From Anastatus disparis (Eukaryota > Arthropoda > Insecta > Hymenoptera > Eupelmidae), in contig JAFFSR010000245.1 in assembly GCA_017163975.1 (NCBI GenBank), positions 1,565,001 through 1,629,000 on the forward strand: 64,000 nucleotides of DNA, in the 5' to 3' direction. The notes beneath the pieces are model-generated. The model made no database searches, was not told the DNA's origin, and was given only the letters and a program-made list of their open reading frames with translations. Within the stretch, counting starts at the first letter, position 1. Every line of letters starts with the position of its first letter. The position numbers and the translations under genes were made by a program. Below, piece after piece: positions 12,851-26,507 of this stretch.

Positions 12851-13466
12851 CCTGAATGGAAATTTTTCGGTGTATCAAAATGTATAAAAGTGTATGAAAG
12901 TGTATTGAAGCATACAAAAATGTATCAAAGTGTATGAAAATGTATCTAAGAGCGATTTTTCAGACCTTATTCTCGATCCATTTTGATACACTCTGATACA
13001 CTTAGATACACTTTGGTACACTTTGGTACATTTCTTAAAAAGTGAGCTGAAATTAAATTTCCTCAATTTTTTTGATGTTATACACTTTGACACATTTTGA
13101 TACACTTTGACACATTTTGATACACTTTTACACACTTTGATACACTTTTACACACTTTAATATACTATGGTACATGTTGATACACTTCTGAGTATTAGCC
13201 TAAATTGTTTTTCCTGTTTTATTTTGCACACGTTTGTACACTTTGATACACTTTTACACACTTTGATACACTTTAATATACTATGGTACATCTTGATACA
13301 CTTCTGAGTATTATCCTTTTCCTGTTTTATTTTGCACACGTTTGTACACGTTGATACACTTTTACACACTTTGACACACTTTAATATGCTATGGTACATC
13401 TTGATACACTTCTGAGTATTATCCTTTTCCTGTTTTATTTTGCACACGTTTGTACACTTTGATACA

Positions 13467-13836
13467 TTTTTTTTCTTTTTTTTTTTTTTTTGAAAGATTA
13501 ATATATAAAGGATATTGTCCTCTATATGATTAATCTTTTTTCTATGGTGAGGTCGAGGGAGTCCCCGCCCGGTATCTGTTTATCACATTACATCAGGCTA
13601 GACTGTCAGACCCACCATACCGAAAACTTTGACTACCGATGGATGGTCAGCCACTTTTGGTGACCAACAATCAACCGATACCCAATGAGATCGGATTTTT
13701 GAGAGTCGCGATATAAAATGGCACGTACACTAATTTTCTTTCGAAAAAAAAGTTTAGAGGTACCTGGCCAGGATTTGAACCCATGCCCTCCGCGTTGAAG
13801 GCAAGAGCTCTATCCGTTACGCCACCGCGCTCTCTT
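13467..13836 (-). mobile_element. tRNA-derived SINE
   Basis: Minus strand. The head (13761-13834) has an A box like TGGCGTAACGGATAGAGC and a B box GGTTCAAATCC, as in tRNA promoters for RNA polymerase III. A body of about 220 bases follows, then a stem-loop of about 14 bp near the 3' end (13492-13540) and a poly(A) tail (poly-T on plus, 13467-13491). A terminal stem-loop may be the LINE reverse-transcriptase recognition site (inference). Confidence 0.75.
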
Positions 13837-14099
13837 TATGTAATATAATACATTTTAATAAAACACGATACACTTCGATACATTTCTAAGTAAGAATATT
13901 AAAAATGGTTTTACCATGCACACTTTGATACACATGCGTACATTTTTTATACATTTTAATAGTGTTTAATACACTTTTTAGGCATGAAACGGTGTATTAA
14001 AATAAGCCGTTTTCATTTTAGATATTTTCATAAATTTTAATGTATTAATGCCCTTGGGATAAATGTAAGGTTAATAAAACGACAATATTGAAAAAATTG

Positions 14100-14610
14100 A
14101 AAAATATTTTTATAAATTATAAAAGTAAAATATAAAAAGTAATTTAAAACATAAGAATTAGCAATATATATTTGAAATATAATTTGTAATGAAAAACTTA
14201 CATTCTATATTAGCATTAAATATTTAAACATTAATATTATTAGAAATTTATAAATAATAAAAGTTTAATAGAGACAACTTCAAAAAAATAATTATTCTTT
14301 TGTAATACATATCAAGTAATGAGATAAGATAAATAATTTATACTAATAAACACATTTTTAATTTAATAACATTATTAAATATAAATATTTAAACATTGTT
14401 GTTTCTAAGATAGTTTTTTTTTATAAATTTTCATTTGTATTGTCTATTGAGACTAAGTTATTTTTTGTAGTCTTTGCAGTCGCATCTTCATTATTATTAG
14501 TATTATTGCTGTTTCCATTTTGCACAGTCAATATGTTACAGGGATCTTGTTGATTATTTAAGGAAGAGGCTTCATTTAATGGAAATTTATTTTAGTTAAA
14601 ATTTTTAAAA
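14100..14610. other. AT-rich core of the GTGTATCAAA foldback
   Basis: Non-repetitive, AT-rich core between the two inverted minisatellite halves. Nothing coding recognised. Confidence 0.4.
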
Positions 14611-15167
14611 TGTATCAAAGTGTGCAAAAGTGTATCAAAGTATGCAAAAGTGTATCCAATAAAAACGACATTTTTCCTTTATTGGAAAAATGTATGAAAG
14701 TGTATTAAAGTGTGCAAAAGTATATCAAAGTGTATCAAAGTGTGCAAAAGTGTATCAAAGTGTGTAACACATAGCAAATGTAGAAATTAATTTTAGTCAA
14801 CATTTTCGAAAAGTGTATCAAAGTGTATCAAAGTGTGCAAAAGTGTATCAATGTATGCAAAAGTGTATCCAAGAAAATCAACATTTTTCCTTTATTAGAA
14901 AAATGTATGAAAGTGTATCAAAGTGTATGAAAGTGTCCAAAAAATATATGAAAATGTGCAAAAGTGTATTAAAGTGTATCAAAGTGTATATCATTAACGA
15001 ATATAAAAAATTGATACCAAGAAACTTTTTTTTGGAAGTGTATAAAAATGTATGAAAGTGTATCAAAGTGTACCAAAGTGTATTAACATTTGGTCCGAAA
15101 TATCGCTCTTAGATACACTTTGATACACTTTCGTATGATTTGGATACATTTACCATTTTCACTGGGG

Positions 15168-15681
15168 TATCACAAGTAAGGTTTGCATATAAATATTATA
15201 ATTTTTAGAAAATTCTTGATATTAATCGAATATTAATTTAAAAAATTAAATATTTTTTCATCGATGACAGGTAACTTTTCAAATATAGTTAAAGTAATAC
15301 TGTAAATGTCAATCGAATAACATTTCCATCAAAATAAATTTCAACGCTATAATTATTAAAATAAACATTTTTATTTAACTACAATCTATTGTAATAATTA
15401 TTTTTTTAATATATATATTAAAAAAATAATAATTTTATTTGATGAACAGTTATATAAATATTATATATTTATAATTGTATAACTAAATTTATTAAATAAA
15501 AATTTTATTTAGTTATCATTCAGAAAATAAAGTATTTAAATTAGTTTTCATGAAAATATATTATTTGAAAAGTTACTTGTTAACAATTTTTTATAAATAA
15601 CATACATTTAACTTTAATTACATTTTCATTTGTACACATGATAGTATTTAAATGAATTGTCATTTATATAAAAATTGTTAA
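15168..15681. repeat. dispersed 0.8-kb repeat, copy 2 (right part)
   Basis: Continues copy 2 after the TA-flanked insertion; matches the 3443-3955 part of copy 1, ending at the TTAA used by the next element. Confidence 0.8.
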
Positions 15682-16273
15682 GAAGGGGCCGAACTATCTG
15701 TCTTTGTCTAATAGCGTTTTTCATCATTTATGTAAACACTATCCGGTATAACAAGAAAAAAATAGCAGCCCCCGCTACACTGAGAAAAAAATTTAGTTGG
15801 ATTAAGTAAGGCTTAATTGAATCAATGAAATCCCTTAGGTGCGGGCGGCACATAAAATATTTTGTTACATTAATACAAATATTTTAATTGAGTCAAATAA
15901 ATATTTCATTTTTTTAAATAAATATTTGATTCTACTAAACATCACAAATATTGGTTGAAAATAATATTTTGTATTTTCAAATAAATATTTGACTTACTAA
16001 ATGTTGCGAAGATTGATTCAATAAAATTAATTCATTGTTTTTATAAAAAATTTTATCAATTAAAATGCCCATTTGTTTTTCTAATTGATTATTTCATTAC
16101 ATTAATATACATATTGAAATTAAATCAAATAATATTTTGTATTTTCAATTAAATATTTGACTTATTAAATGTCGCGAAGATTGATTCAATAAAATTAATT
16201 CATTGTTTTAATAAAAAAAATTATCAATTAAAATGTCCATCTGTTTTTCTAATTAATTATTTCATCATATTAA

Positions 16274-16670
16274 GGGGTGTCCTCATACCGGCACAGAGAT
16301 CTACCTTATCTATATCTGAATTATGCATTTTAATACAAATTTAACTGTTTTTGGCTAAAATTCATAGAAGAGGCACATTATTAACATGCCAAACAATTTA
16401 TTGCTACGTTAAAAGACAATATTAGGGTAAAAATAAAGGCGAAAACTGCTTAATACGATTAATTTTTCAATGTAGTTATGAATAATCGTATTATGCAGTT
16501 TTTGTCTTCATTTTTACTTTTATTCTGTCTTTTAACGTTGCAATGAATTTTTTAGAATGTCAAGAATGTGCCTCTTCTACGAATTTCAGTCATGAATAGT
16601 TGAATTTTTATTAAAATTCATAATTTAAATGTAGATAAGGTAGAACTCTATGTCGGTATGAGGATTCCCC
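16274..16670. mobile_element. TTAA-flanked palindromic MITE
   Basis: A 397-bp near-palindrome with TTAA at 16270-16273 and 16671-16674. Ends: GGGGTGTCCTCATACCGGC and, inverted, GGGGAATCCTCATACCGAC, followed by ACCTTATCTA on both arms. The centre folds at AATACGATTA/TAATCGTATT. Noncoding, piggyBac-like target preference. Confidence 0.8.
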
Positions 16671-17899
16671 TTAATGCTATATTGAAATTAAATTAGTTCA
16701 ATATTTTATATTTTCAAATGAAAGTTTAATTTATTGAATATTTTAAATTTAATAAAATTTTAAGATTTAATAAAATTAATTCATTGTCTTAACAAAAAAT
16801 TGATTAATTATTCGGTTATCTCAAATAAAATATTCCTTCAAAGTAAAGAAATATTTAATTAATTCGATTTATAGATATTTTAATCGAACAAATACTGTCT
16901 TTAATCAACAGTATTTTGCTTTCAGTGATTTACATTTATTTATTAACATCAATGAATTGATCACTCATTAAAGGACAGGTGAATATGATTCCATTTATTT
17001 ATATGGTAAAGAATAACAATTATTAACATACTAACATTAGTATGCTTTTTATACAGTGATCGCACACGCAGTAAATCTAACATAAATTTCGCTCGCATTA
17101 CAATTTACGTATTATCTTGGATTTTTAACTTCCTCATGTATCAACTTAGAAGCCCTCTTACCGCTTGCGAGATCGAAAATTAACGACGCCATCAAGCGGT
17201 TGTATCATCAAACCATCGAACTAAATGATTTTGTTAAAACAATAAATGTTTCTTTTAGTTCAAATATGTGTTATTTGAATGAAATAAATTATGTAGATGA
17301 ATCAAATAGTGGATTTACTTGATTTTAACAAGTATTTAATCAGATTTCTCTGTAATTTTTATTAAGTTTAGTACATATTTTGCTAAGTTATTCACTTAGC
17401 AAGACACGTATTTAAAACATGAGTTTGTTTGAGTATAAAGGATGATAACTTATACAAAAAAATATTTTTCAAGAATATTAAATATTAATTTTAACATTAT
17501 ATTTCATTTGATTTAGTAAATATGTTATTAAATAATAACTGCTTGTTTCAATAAATATTTCATTAAGATAATCAAATAATTATTTGATCGATCTGATAAA
17601 GAAATTAATTAATACAACAAAATACTTAATTGGGACATAAATAATAAAATATTTAATTGTTAAAAATAATAATTAATTCAATTAATCACTGATTTCATAG
17701 ACGCAATATAATTAAATAATAAAAGTAATAAAATAATTTTATAGAACAAGATAAATCAAATATTTGAATCAATTAAAAATTTAATTAATTTAATGCATCC
17801 AATTAATTATAATATAGCAATGAAATTATTTGAGTAAAAGACAATGAGATATTTCATAGAATCAATCATATATTTCATAAAGAGAAAAAACACATTCAT

Positions 17900-18810
17900 C
17901 AAAGCAACTAAATATTGAATTAAAATGATTAGGTATTTCATTGGCCAGTGAAATAATTTAATATAAGTCATACAATATTTATTTAAAACAATGAAATATC
18001 TTTTTGTTATTATTCAAAATTTATTGAAAGAATAAAACAATAATTTTGACATTATTAAATATTTCATTAATATAATTAAATATATTATTGAACAGTAAAG
18101 TAATTTAATAAAGGTGATATAATAATTAATTAAATCAATGTAATATATTCTTCTTTTAATCAAAATTTGATAAAAATAATAGAATAAATACGTTAGAATT
18201 AGTAAACATTTTATTAAGATAATTAAATATATTATTAAACATCAAAGTAATTTAGTAGAAGTATTATAATATTTAATTGAAATAGTGAAATATATTCTTA
18301 TGTCAATCAAAACTTGATCGAATTAATAGAATAAATATATTCGGTTTAATAAATATTTCATTGAGATAATCAAATATATTATTGAACATTAAAGTAATTT
18401 TATGGAAATGTTAATATAATATTTAATTGAATCAATGAAATATATTCTTGTTTCAATAATAACTTGATAGAAATAATAGGATAAATATATTTGGTTTAAT
18501 AAATATTTCATTAAGATAATCAAATATATTATTAAACATTAAAGTAATTCAATAGAAGTGTTAATACAATATTTAATTAAATCAGTGACATAAATTCTTG
18601 ATTCAATAACAATTTGATAGAAATAATAAAATAAATATATTTGGTTTAATAAATATTTCATTAAAATAATCTAATACATTATTGAACATTAAAGTAATTT
18701 AATGGAAGTGTTAATATAATATTTAATTAAATCAGTGAATTATATTCTTGTTTCAATAACAACTTGATAGAAATAATAGAATAAATATATTCGGTTTAAT
18801 AAATATTTCT
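17900..18810. repeat. 150-bp tandem array
   Basis: The phrase GGTTTAATAAATATTTC recurs at 18343, 18493, 18643 and 18793 with exact 150-bp spacing. More diverged units extend left to about 17900, roughly six in all. It lies inside the TA-flanked element. Confidence 0.75.
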
Positions 18811-19356
18811 TTAAAAAAAAGTTAATATCTTATTTTACGTTGCACCTTTCTTGACTTTAAAAAAATAATTTATCGGTTTTCTTTTTGTAAATTCATTGAA
18901 ATCGGATTTGTTGATTTTAAGGAACCTATTTCTTTCAATCAATTGTAATTTTTATTGAAATGCTGATCAAATTTTATGTGTTATATACAACAAAATATTT
19001 TTTTTTATACAATCACATATATTATTAATTAAATGACAATGTTATTAACTTAGTGAAGCATTTATTTACAATATAAGCTTCTTTAACTTAATCGGATGAC
19101 CATTAATTCAAGCAAATATTATATTGATGATTGACCAATATTTTTTTATTGTTATAAAAGATTTTGTAAATTTAACAAACGATTTACTAAAATAAATATT
19201 TAATTACTGTAACAAAATATATAGATAATTTACAAACATATTCTATTGTTACAAATAAATATTTTATAAAATTTTATCAGCTGCCTTAATGAAATTGATT
19301 TGATTAAATCAATCAAATAATTTAACCGAAACAATAAATTTTTCTTCGTTTTAAAA

Positions 19357-19670
19357 TATTGAGTTTTATTCTTTAAGGGGCGAGGTAATCAAAATTACAA
19401 TAAGCAGACACTGCAACAAATTACACACAAGCTGTATTTAAAGTATTTATTGTTCAACACACACTCCTTATTAAACACGCTCGTATTAAAGTTCAATAAT
19501 AAAAAAAGGTTGATTGACTCAGACACTGCTTGGAAACCTCACGACGAGTCGCTTGACAAGCACACACTGGTCGACCGTCGCATATACAGAGAGAGAGAAG
19601 AAAAGAGGGCGCTTCTGTCCACGACAGCCTTAACTAAATTTACACCTAAAATATGCGCACACTCTTAACA
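19357..19670 (-). repeat. copia 3' LTR
   Basis: 314 bp. In element orientation it starts TGTTAAGAG and ends just before the TAAAA duplication. It contains AATAAA-like signals (reverse strand of the 19360-19370 and 19449-19455 regions). The 72-codon plus-strand frame occurs identically in both LTRs and is not considered a gene. Confidence 0.95.
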
Positions 19671-19682
19671 CTCCCTATCGCA
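19671..19682 (-). other. copia polypurine tract (short)
   Basis: On the minus strand GCGATAGGGAG lies directly before the TGTTAAGAG start of the 3' LTR. It is the expected place for plus-strand priming; the tract is short and the call is by position. Confidence 0.5.
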
Positions 19683-19805
19683 TATTTTTTAAAATAAATG
19701 AAAGGAAATTAAAAGAAAACCTCCGACCGTCCATCACTCCCAATCACTTCTTCAAATTTTTACTTCCTGCAACAGAGAACCAGTTTATAGATTATATAAA
19801 ACATA

Positions 19806-22800
19806 TTATATATTTAAGATTAATTTCATCAATTTAGCGTGCAAATCGAACGATAAGGGCTTAGTCAATACATCCGCTATTTGTTCTTTCGAAGCCAACC
19901 AATTTACTTTAACCAGATCTCTCGTGACACATTCTCGAACGTAATGCTCCTTGATCTCAGTCATGTGTCTCAATTTTCCTCCTCCTCCAGTTTTAACACT
20001 TGCTTCCGCAGCTCGATTATCGCACCATAAAGCCATGGGTGTGAACTCGTTCTTAAGGAATCTTTTTAAAGAGTTATACAAGGAAATCAGCTCCTGGCAG
20101 CAGTCGCTCATAGCTACGTATTCGGCCTGACAAGTTGATAGAGCAACATACTGCTGTTTCTTCGTTCTCCAAGCTACAGTGTCTCCATACAGCTTTATGA
20201 CGTATCCACTCGTTGTCAGAGATCCTTTACAATCTCCAAAACTCGCATCTGAAAATCCTTGTAAAGAGTCACCTTTACCAAAGTAATTTAAGCCTATATC
20301 TTTTGTGCCTTTCAGATATCTGAAGACTCGCTCTAACATTTTCCATTCCTTTTCAGATGGGTTGATTTGATGTCGACTGAGAACATTAACTGCGTAAGCA
20401 ATGTCTGGTCTGCAAGTGTTAGCCAAGTAGAGCAAAGTACCAACAGCCTCTCGATAAGGTCGATTTAAACTATTTTCTGTGTTTATAATTGTGTTCAAAT
20501 CCTCGTTTTCCTCGTGATCTTTCCTATCTCTGTTGGCTACTTGATTTGTGACCATGGGTGTCCTTTGAGGATGTTCCTTATCAAATCCGAACTTAATCAG
20601 CATTTTATCAATGTATTTCTCTTGTTTGATACTAAGATTCTTCTCTTTTCGGTCTCTGTGTATCTCCAGTCCTAGAAATACTTTTGGTTCTCCAATGACC
20701 GTCATTTCAAACTCCTTCATTAAATTTTGCTTTATCTCGTTCAATTTTCCTATGTCGTTACTGACCAGCATCACATCGTCTACATAAAGCACAAGAATCA
20801 AAAGTCTGTTGTTTTCGCACCAAGTAAATAGACATGGCTCATCGTCGTAGACCTTTAAATTAAGTTTGAGAGCAGTAGCACGAAATCTTTCATTCCAGCA
20901 CTTGGGACTGACTTTCAGTCCGTATAAAGCCTTTTTAAGTTTGCACACCTTGTCTCGTCTCGTTTCTGCTGTGCAGTTTACTCCATCAGGTATCTCCATG
21001 TAGACTTCGTTGTTGAGAATGCCATTCAAGAACGCTGTTTTAACATCCATTTGACAGATGTCCATATTGAATCGATTTGCGATGGCTAGCACAGATCTGA
21101 TTAAAGGCAGACGTGAAACTGGTGCGTATGTTTCCTGCAAGTCATAAACGTTCCTATCTTTAAAGCCTCTGATAACAAGCCTAGCTTTGTATTTTGTGTT
21201 ACCATCTGGGTCCTCCTTTTTCTTCAGAACCCATCTAGAATCAATGATGTTGGGTTTCTTGCCATTTCTCGTCTCTGGTCTATCAACTGTTCTCCAAACG
21301 TTGTTTTTATGCATGGAATTTAATTCGTCCTCGATAGCCTCCTTCCATCGTTGTTTATCAGTTGATGACATGGCTTCTTGATACGTGGCAGGGTCTCCAT
21401 TTAGTTTAGCAATCAAAACTGCAGTAGTTTCTTCAGTTAAAGTTTCTTCATTAATGATATTTTCCTTCACTTTCCTTGGACGACCTCTTCCTCTTTTAGG
21501 CACTCCCTCCGTTCTCGTTGTCTGATTCTCCTTTTCATTCTCGAATTCAGTAAACCATGTATCACGATTTACCTCGCTGTCCATTGTCTCCCAGTTATTT
21601 AGTTCTCTACGTTTATACTTATCAGCAAAGACTAGCTTCTCGTTGAACCTGACGTCTCGACTCTCGTAGAACTTTCCTTCTTCAGGTTTGAACACAACGT
21701 AGCCTGTTTCCTTGTATCCAACCAAGACAGTTCTACTTCCAATACCTCGAAATTTAGGACCAGTTTTCCTTTGCACCTTCATGTAAGCTAGGCAGCCAAA
21801 ACGTTTCAGTTGAGTGATGTCTATCTTGTGATGAGGAGCAAATTTCTCTAACGGTGACATCATATCATTAGAGGCATGTGGCAATCTGTTATATGCGAAC
21901 ACAGCAGATCCCAGAGCCACATCCCACATGTTTTCTGGCAGTCCTGAGTCGTAGATCATTACTCGTACCTTCCTTTGAATGGTTTGGTTGAATCTTTCGG
22001 CAACACCGTTATGTTGAGGTGTATCAGGACAAGCCAGTTGATTCTCCGCTCCTAGTTTTTGCAGTACTTCCACGGTGTGTCCTCCTGTGTACTCGGTGCC
22101 TTGGTCTGTTCTGAGGTAACAAACCTTAGCATCTTTTCCCAATAAATTTCGAGCACTCTTGACAAAAGATTCCAAGCATTGACCAGTTTCGTCCTTGGTT
22201 TTCATTGGGTATGCCATGGCCAGGCGGGAGTAATCATCTATAAATACAGATATAAATCTGTATCCTTTTGGATAGGTACTTGGACTTATTACACCCATTA
22301 CATCTGAGTGTATTATCTGGAGTGGTTCAGATGCTCGTTGTCTAGTCGAATTGAATGGTTGTCTGTTGAGCTTCGATATCATGCATACTTCGCAATCTAG
22401 TATGGATTCATCGAAGTTTGTCTCCTTTAAGTCCTTAATCTCCTTATATTTTCTTTGTAACTCCTTTAGATATTTAAGGGACGCGTGTCCCAGTCTAGCG
22501 TGCCAGATCATAGCTTTACTGTAGGGAGAAACAACCTCAGTAGTTTTTGAATGCTCCATATCCAAAACAATCTCATCAGTTTCTTCCACTTCCTCAGTAT
22601 TATTTATAACTCTGTCTCGCAGAGTGTTATTGAAGTCTGAGATCCTTTTGGTCTTTGTTTGTTTCTCCTTATTTTCTTTTTCTTCTTTATTCTCCTTGTT
22701 ACCCGTATCTTCTTCATCTGACATACTCCTCGTGATTACGTATGCCACAGTTTTGTTTGTTGCAGAATTTATGTCGTCACTCCTTTCAATCGTCTCTAGT

Positions 22801-25084
22801 TCTACTATCCAATAAGGCTTTTGATATATTCCAGAAATAAATAATTCATTTGACATTGGATCATAGATATCTATCCTTTCGTTATCCAGATAGATGCTTA
22901 AGCCTTGATCAGCGAATTTTCGTAACGAAAGCAGATTATCTGACAATCTGTCTGCATACAATACATTATCCAACATAATTTTTCTGTTTTGACCTGTGGT
23001 ACCTAGAACTACTCCTGCTCCCTCCGATTTTAAGTTTGCGCCGCTATCATTATTCGCGCATTTAACCTCACTGAAATTCTCGTTAAAAGTTTTGAATATT
23101 AATTTTGAATTAGTTAAATGCTGAGTTGCTCCGGAATCAGCAAGAAATTGCGTTATATTGTTTAAACCCCTATCGTTCGAATTGAGTCGTATAATTTTAC
23201 ATGCATTTTCGACTTTTGTATCGATTACTCGTTCCCTCTCGTTAAGTCCCGAGCACTCACCGTTCTCTTTATGAGCTTCCTTTCCTTTATGAGACTCGTT
23301 ACTCCTTTTCTTATTATTATATCCTGACTTGTTAGGGTTAGTGTGATGATTATTCTTTTCGTGAAGTTTATTTCTTTTTGCTTGAGACTCGTCTCTGGTA
23401 TTGTTAGTTTTTCTCTTAAAACCACGTACGCGTCCGTAATGCCCGTCACCTCGAAATTTATTATTACTATTATTTCGAATTTCATACCTGTTATTTCCTC
23501 GTCTCTGCCTCCTTAGTGGGCAATTGTCACCAATGTGGTCCGCCATTTTGTTACACTCGTAACAAAGACGAAGGTTTCCACTGGGACACTCCTTACTCCA
23601 GTGGCCCGTTTTGTTGCACCTGTAACAGCGTACATCACTCGTGGCTGTCATAGCGGCAGCTCCTCCACTCGTACCTCCTTTCAGCTGATTCTGAATACTC
23701 TCCATCTGCAAAATGTACATTCTCAGTTTATCATAGTTTAAATCCTTTTCAGTTGTAGTTTTGTACATAAAATCAATATTTTGAATCTGAGGTACGTTTG
23801 CTACGATAGCATTAAAAAAGGCATCTCGTATATCTTCATCAGACAGAGATTTTACATCTGGTAGGTTGTTGTAATTCCTAACTAACTCATCAAAACGATC
23901 TAGGAACGCGCTTGCTTTCTCCTTGTTCGGGTTATATTGCAGACCGTAAAGTTGTCGTTTGATTGTGGCCGTTGTTACATTTCGTTCTCGTAATTTTATC
24001 TCCTTAAGTCTGTTCAGCAATTTTACCGGATCCTTAATGTCCACCACTTTACTATGATAATTCGTATCAATGCGGTTGATGATAATGTCTCGAACCCGAA
24101 ATTTGTGTTTTTCTTTTACACTCTCGTCTAGATCATCGTTTGGCTGTTTAGACTCATCAATCACGTACAAAAGATCGTTAGCTTGTAACTCGGATGTAAG
24201 ATAGTCCATGAAATAATCCATCTTCATTGATTCAGTCAATTGGTATTTGCGAAGAACGGATTTATTCATCAAACCAGCCTTCAAGGTTTCTTTTAACTCA
24301 ATTGAGGAATAATTAGCTGAGTTATTTCCGCTCATCGCCTTCACTTCCTCTCTTACCATCCGAGATATTTCAGCTTTAGTTACTCGTTCTCCTTCGATCT
24401 CCGTAGAATTACAACAACCTTTATAGCAACGTTCTCGCTCATTTTCACTCGAGCAGCTATTTGAATTGAAATCATGATCAACATTATAAACCTGAGTCCT
24501 GAGATGGTCAAACTCGTCATCCTGTTTTTCTCTCAGCTCCTTCAGGTCATTGCTGAACTTCTCCCTCGCCCAATCTCTGAACCTACCTTCTCGTCTTGAC
24601 ATCGTTCTCTCGAAGGTGTCGAGTCGTTGCTCGTACTCTTCGAGTCGATGTTCGACTCTGTCGAACCTGGTCGAGAGAGCGGTCAGCTGATTCAAAATTT
24701 CTGTAAAATGGTTAGAGGTGAGATATTTATCTGGTATAAGACTTGTTTTATCTATTTCTCGTTCAAATTTAATTTTATCTCTGTTCAAAAATATTTTCTT
24801 AAGATTGAAATTGCAATTTGCAATACTTTTGATTTTTAGATTTTGTTTACCTCCCAATACCGACGCAGAAGTATCTTCTGCTCGTTCGTTGGTTGGTTCG
24901 GCCTCGTTGAACTCGTCCTCCTTAGTTGCCTCCTTACCTCCAGATTTCTCCTCCACTCCATTGTCGCAGCTGCGTTTCTTTCCGCCTCGACAGTAAGGCA
25001 TCAGCAATGGCATACCTCTCTCGTTTTCTTTGGCTATTTCTTTAGCCAAAGCCTCCAATTGCTCCTCAGTGACGAACTCCTTAT
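19806..25084 (-). CDS. copia Gag-Pol polyprotein (main exon)
   Basis: Single frame of about 1,760 codons encoding the whole replication machinery. Residues are counted from the TTG codon at 25058. A gag region is followed by two zinc knuckles (first CX2CX4HX4C from Cys478; the second has five residues before His). Protease DSGAT has its Asp at 641. The integrase has an N-terminal HHCC zinc domain (WHARLGH…CEVC) and a D919-D985-E1021 core, an exact D65D35E spacing. RT has YVDD at 1425-1428, and RNase H has Asp about 1604 (SDASFGD) and LSTCQAEY. No stop or frameshift. No ATG opens the frame: an in-frame TGA lies about 30 bases upstream of the TTG. I therefore infer that translation enters by splicing from an upstream exon (see 26450-26507). 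The protein acts in cytoplasmic virus-like particles, then in nuclear integration. Confidence 0.95.
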
Positions 25085-26449
25085 CTATAAATCAGTTTTA
25101 TAATAAATAGAAAATTCAACATTACTGAACACAAGTAATATACGAATTTAAATATTAGTTCAATTTCTTTTCATCAGTGAGCTTTGACTAACTCAGATCA
25201 AATCAACATTTTGTTCCTTATTTCGTTAAGTCTCTGACAGACAGAACACAAGTCGTATCAGAATCAAAACTTTAAGAAATTTTTTTTGTTTAGTACATTA
25301 AAATTGTCACTAGTTTACTTCGATGTGAGATACCGAACTCAAGTATTCACTCGCGAAGTTTTGACTAGTTTTGTAATTAATTATTTTGTAATAAATTATA
25401 TTAAACTTCATTAAGTTTAAATTCAAATGCATATATGTATATACATACATACATCTATGTATATATACACCTGTTTTCTCCTATACATATATACGTTCAC
25501 ATTCACACACTTGCATTTTCGTACGTATACTTGTATCATCACTCACACCTAAATCTTTTGCACTGATACATATATCCATACACGCGTACATACATACCTA
25601 GAGTGTATGAAACTCCAGACTCCGTCTCGAAGTATACTCGTTTCTCCTTTATAAGAACTCTCATTTCCTCGTTGCCGTGCCTGTCCTTAAATCCAAAAGC
25701 TTCTTCTTGAGTTTTCAAGAAAAGAAGCAGATTTTTCCTTTCTGTACAGAATTCAAAGAAATTAACCTTTTTATATTGCGTATATATATAAATATAATTT
25801 CCTTTTTAATTTATTAATTTTAATAAATCTAGATTTATTTATTTTATTAATTTTGCTAATAGCTTTGTTGCTTTTACTTTCGATATATATGTTTTATATG
25901 CTACGGCGTCCCATAGTTTTCATATAGCACATATATATACATATCGTACTCGTATAGCCATATCATGTATCGCCATCTTTTATTCATGTTCGCGTTCCTC
26001 GTTCCTCGTTTCTCGTACAAGCGCGGCATCGTTCTCGCGCGTGCTTGACGCCTCGCGCCATCTTTACACTGTTCTTCTTTCTCTGTCTCTTTCTGGCTCT
26101 TTCCTAGATCGACGCAAATCCGCCATATTGATTTGCCTCGAAATAAAGAGTCCAGAAAGAACGCCAATCTCGAGAAAGAAAAACCCAACTGACATGTCAA
26201 CTCCAATTTTAACGCGAATTTCGCTTTGCCAACAATCATCTTGATTTACATATATACATACACATACACGTGTGCATGCATATCCACACATATACCGATG
26301 CACATGTGTGCCACGCTCATGGCTTTCTCCATTCCACGACACCGAGAAACGCGCACTAACCGTTTTTACGTTTTCTCGCAGCAAAACGAAATTCCTCCTC
26401 ATCTTCCTTTCCCGTACATAATGCATTTCATTTTCTTTTAATTTCTTAC
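25085..26449 (-). other. predicted copia leader intron
   Basis: On the minus strand the donor is GAG|GTAAGA at 26450/26449 and the acceptor TTATAG|AT at 25085/25084. Removing these 1,365 bp joins exon 1 (phase 1) to the gag frame without a stop. The segment holds unrelated short frames and simple repeats typical of a leader. It is inference: the acceptor has a weak pyrimidine tract, and other acceptors are possible. Confidence 0.5.
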
Positions 26450-26507
26450 CTCGCTCCATCTCCCCTGTTGCCGGGCCTTGCGCAGCTGAAGCTTGCTGGG
26501 CTTCCAT
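26450..26507 (-). CDS. predicted first exon of copia gag-pol
   Basis: 58 nt starting at an ATG that overlaps the primer-binding site and encoding 19 residues (Gln/Ala-rich) plus one base. A strong GTAAGA donor follows, and the phase matches the acceptor at 25084. Without splicing this ATG opens a 147-codon frame that resembles nothing I recognise. Full-length polyprotein would be about 1,778 residues. Confidence 0.5.

Larger units (their letters stand above)
12851..15167. mobile_element. TA-flanked foldback built of GTGTATCAAA repeats
   Basis: TA borders both ends (12849-12850, 15168-15169), and the empty site with a single TA is at 3443-3444. The termini are imperfect inverted repeats (CC..A.TG.AAAT). 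The arms run about 115 bp to a mirrored unique junction, CTAAGAGCGAT, at about 12943 and 15104. The interior is mostly a degenerate 10-11 bp minisatellite (GTGTATCAAA) in opposite orientations in the two halves. A SINE sits inside. Frames of Lys/Cys/Val-rich repeats are artefacts. Confidence 0.75.

Noticed and set aside
13761..13834. Functional tRNA gene on the minus strand
   Set aside because: A and B boxes are good, but it is joined to a SINE body with stem-loop and poly(A), inside a transposon.
26064..26507. 147-codon frame as a separate copia protein
   Set aside because: It begins at the likely gag-pol ATG but resembles nothing, and a strong splice donor lies 58 nt in; best read as exon 1 running into intron.
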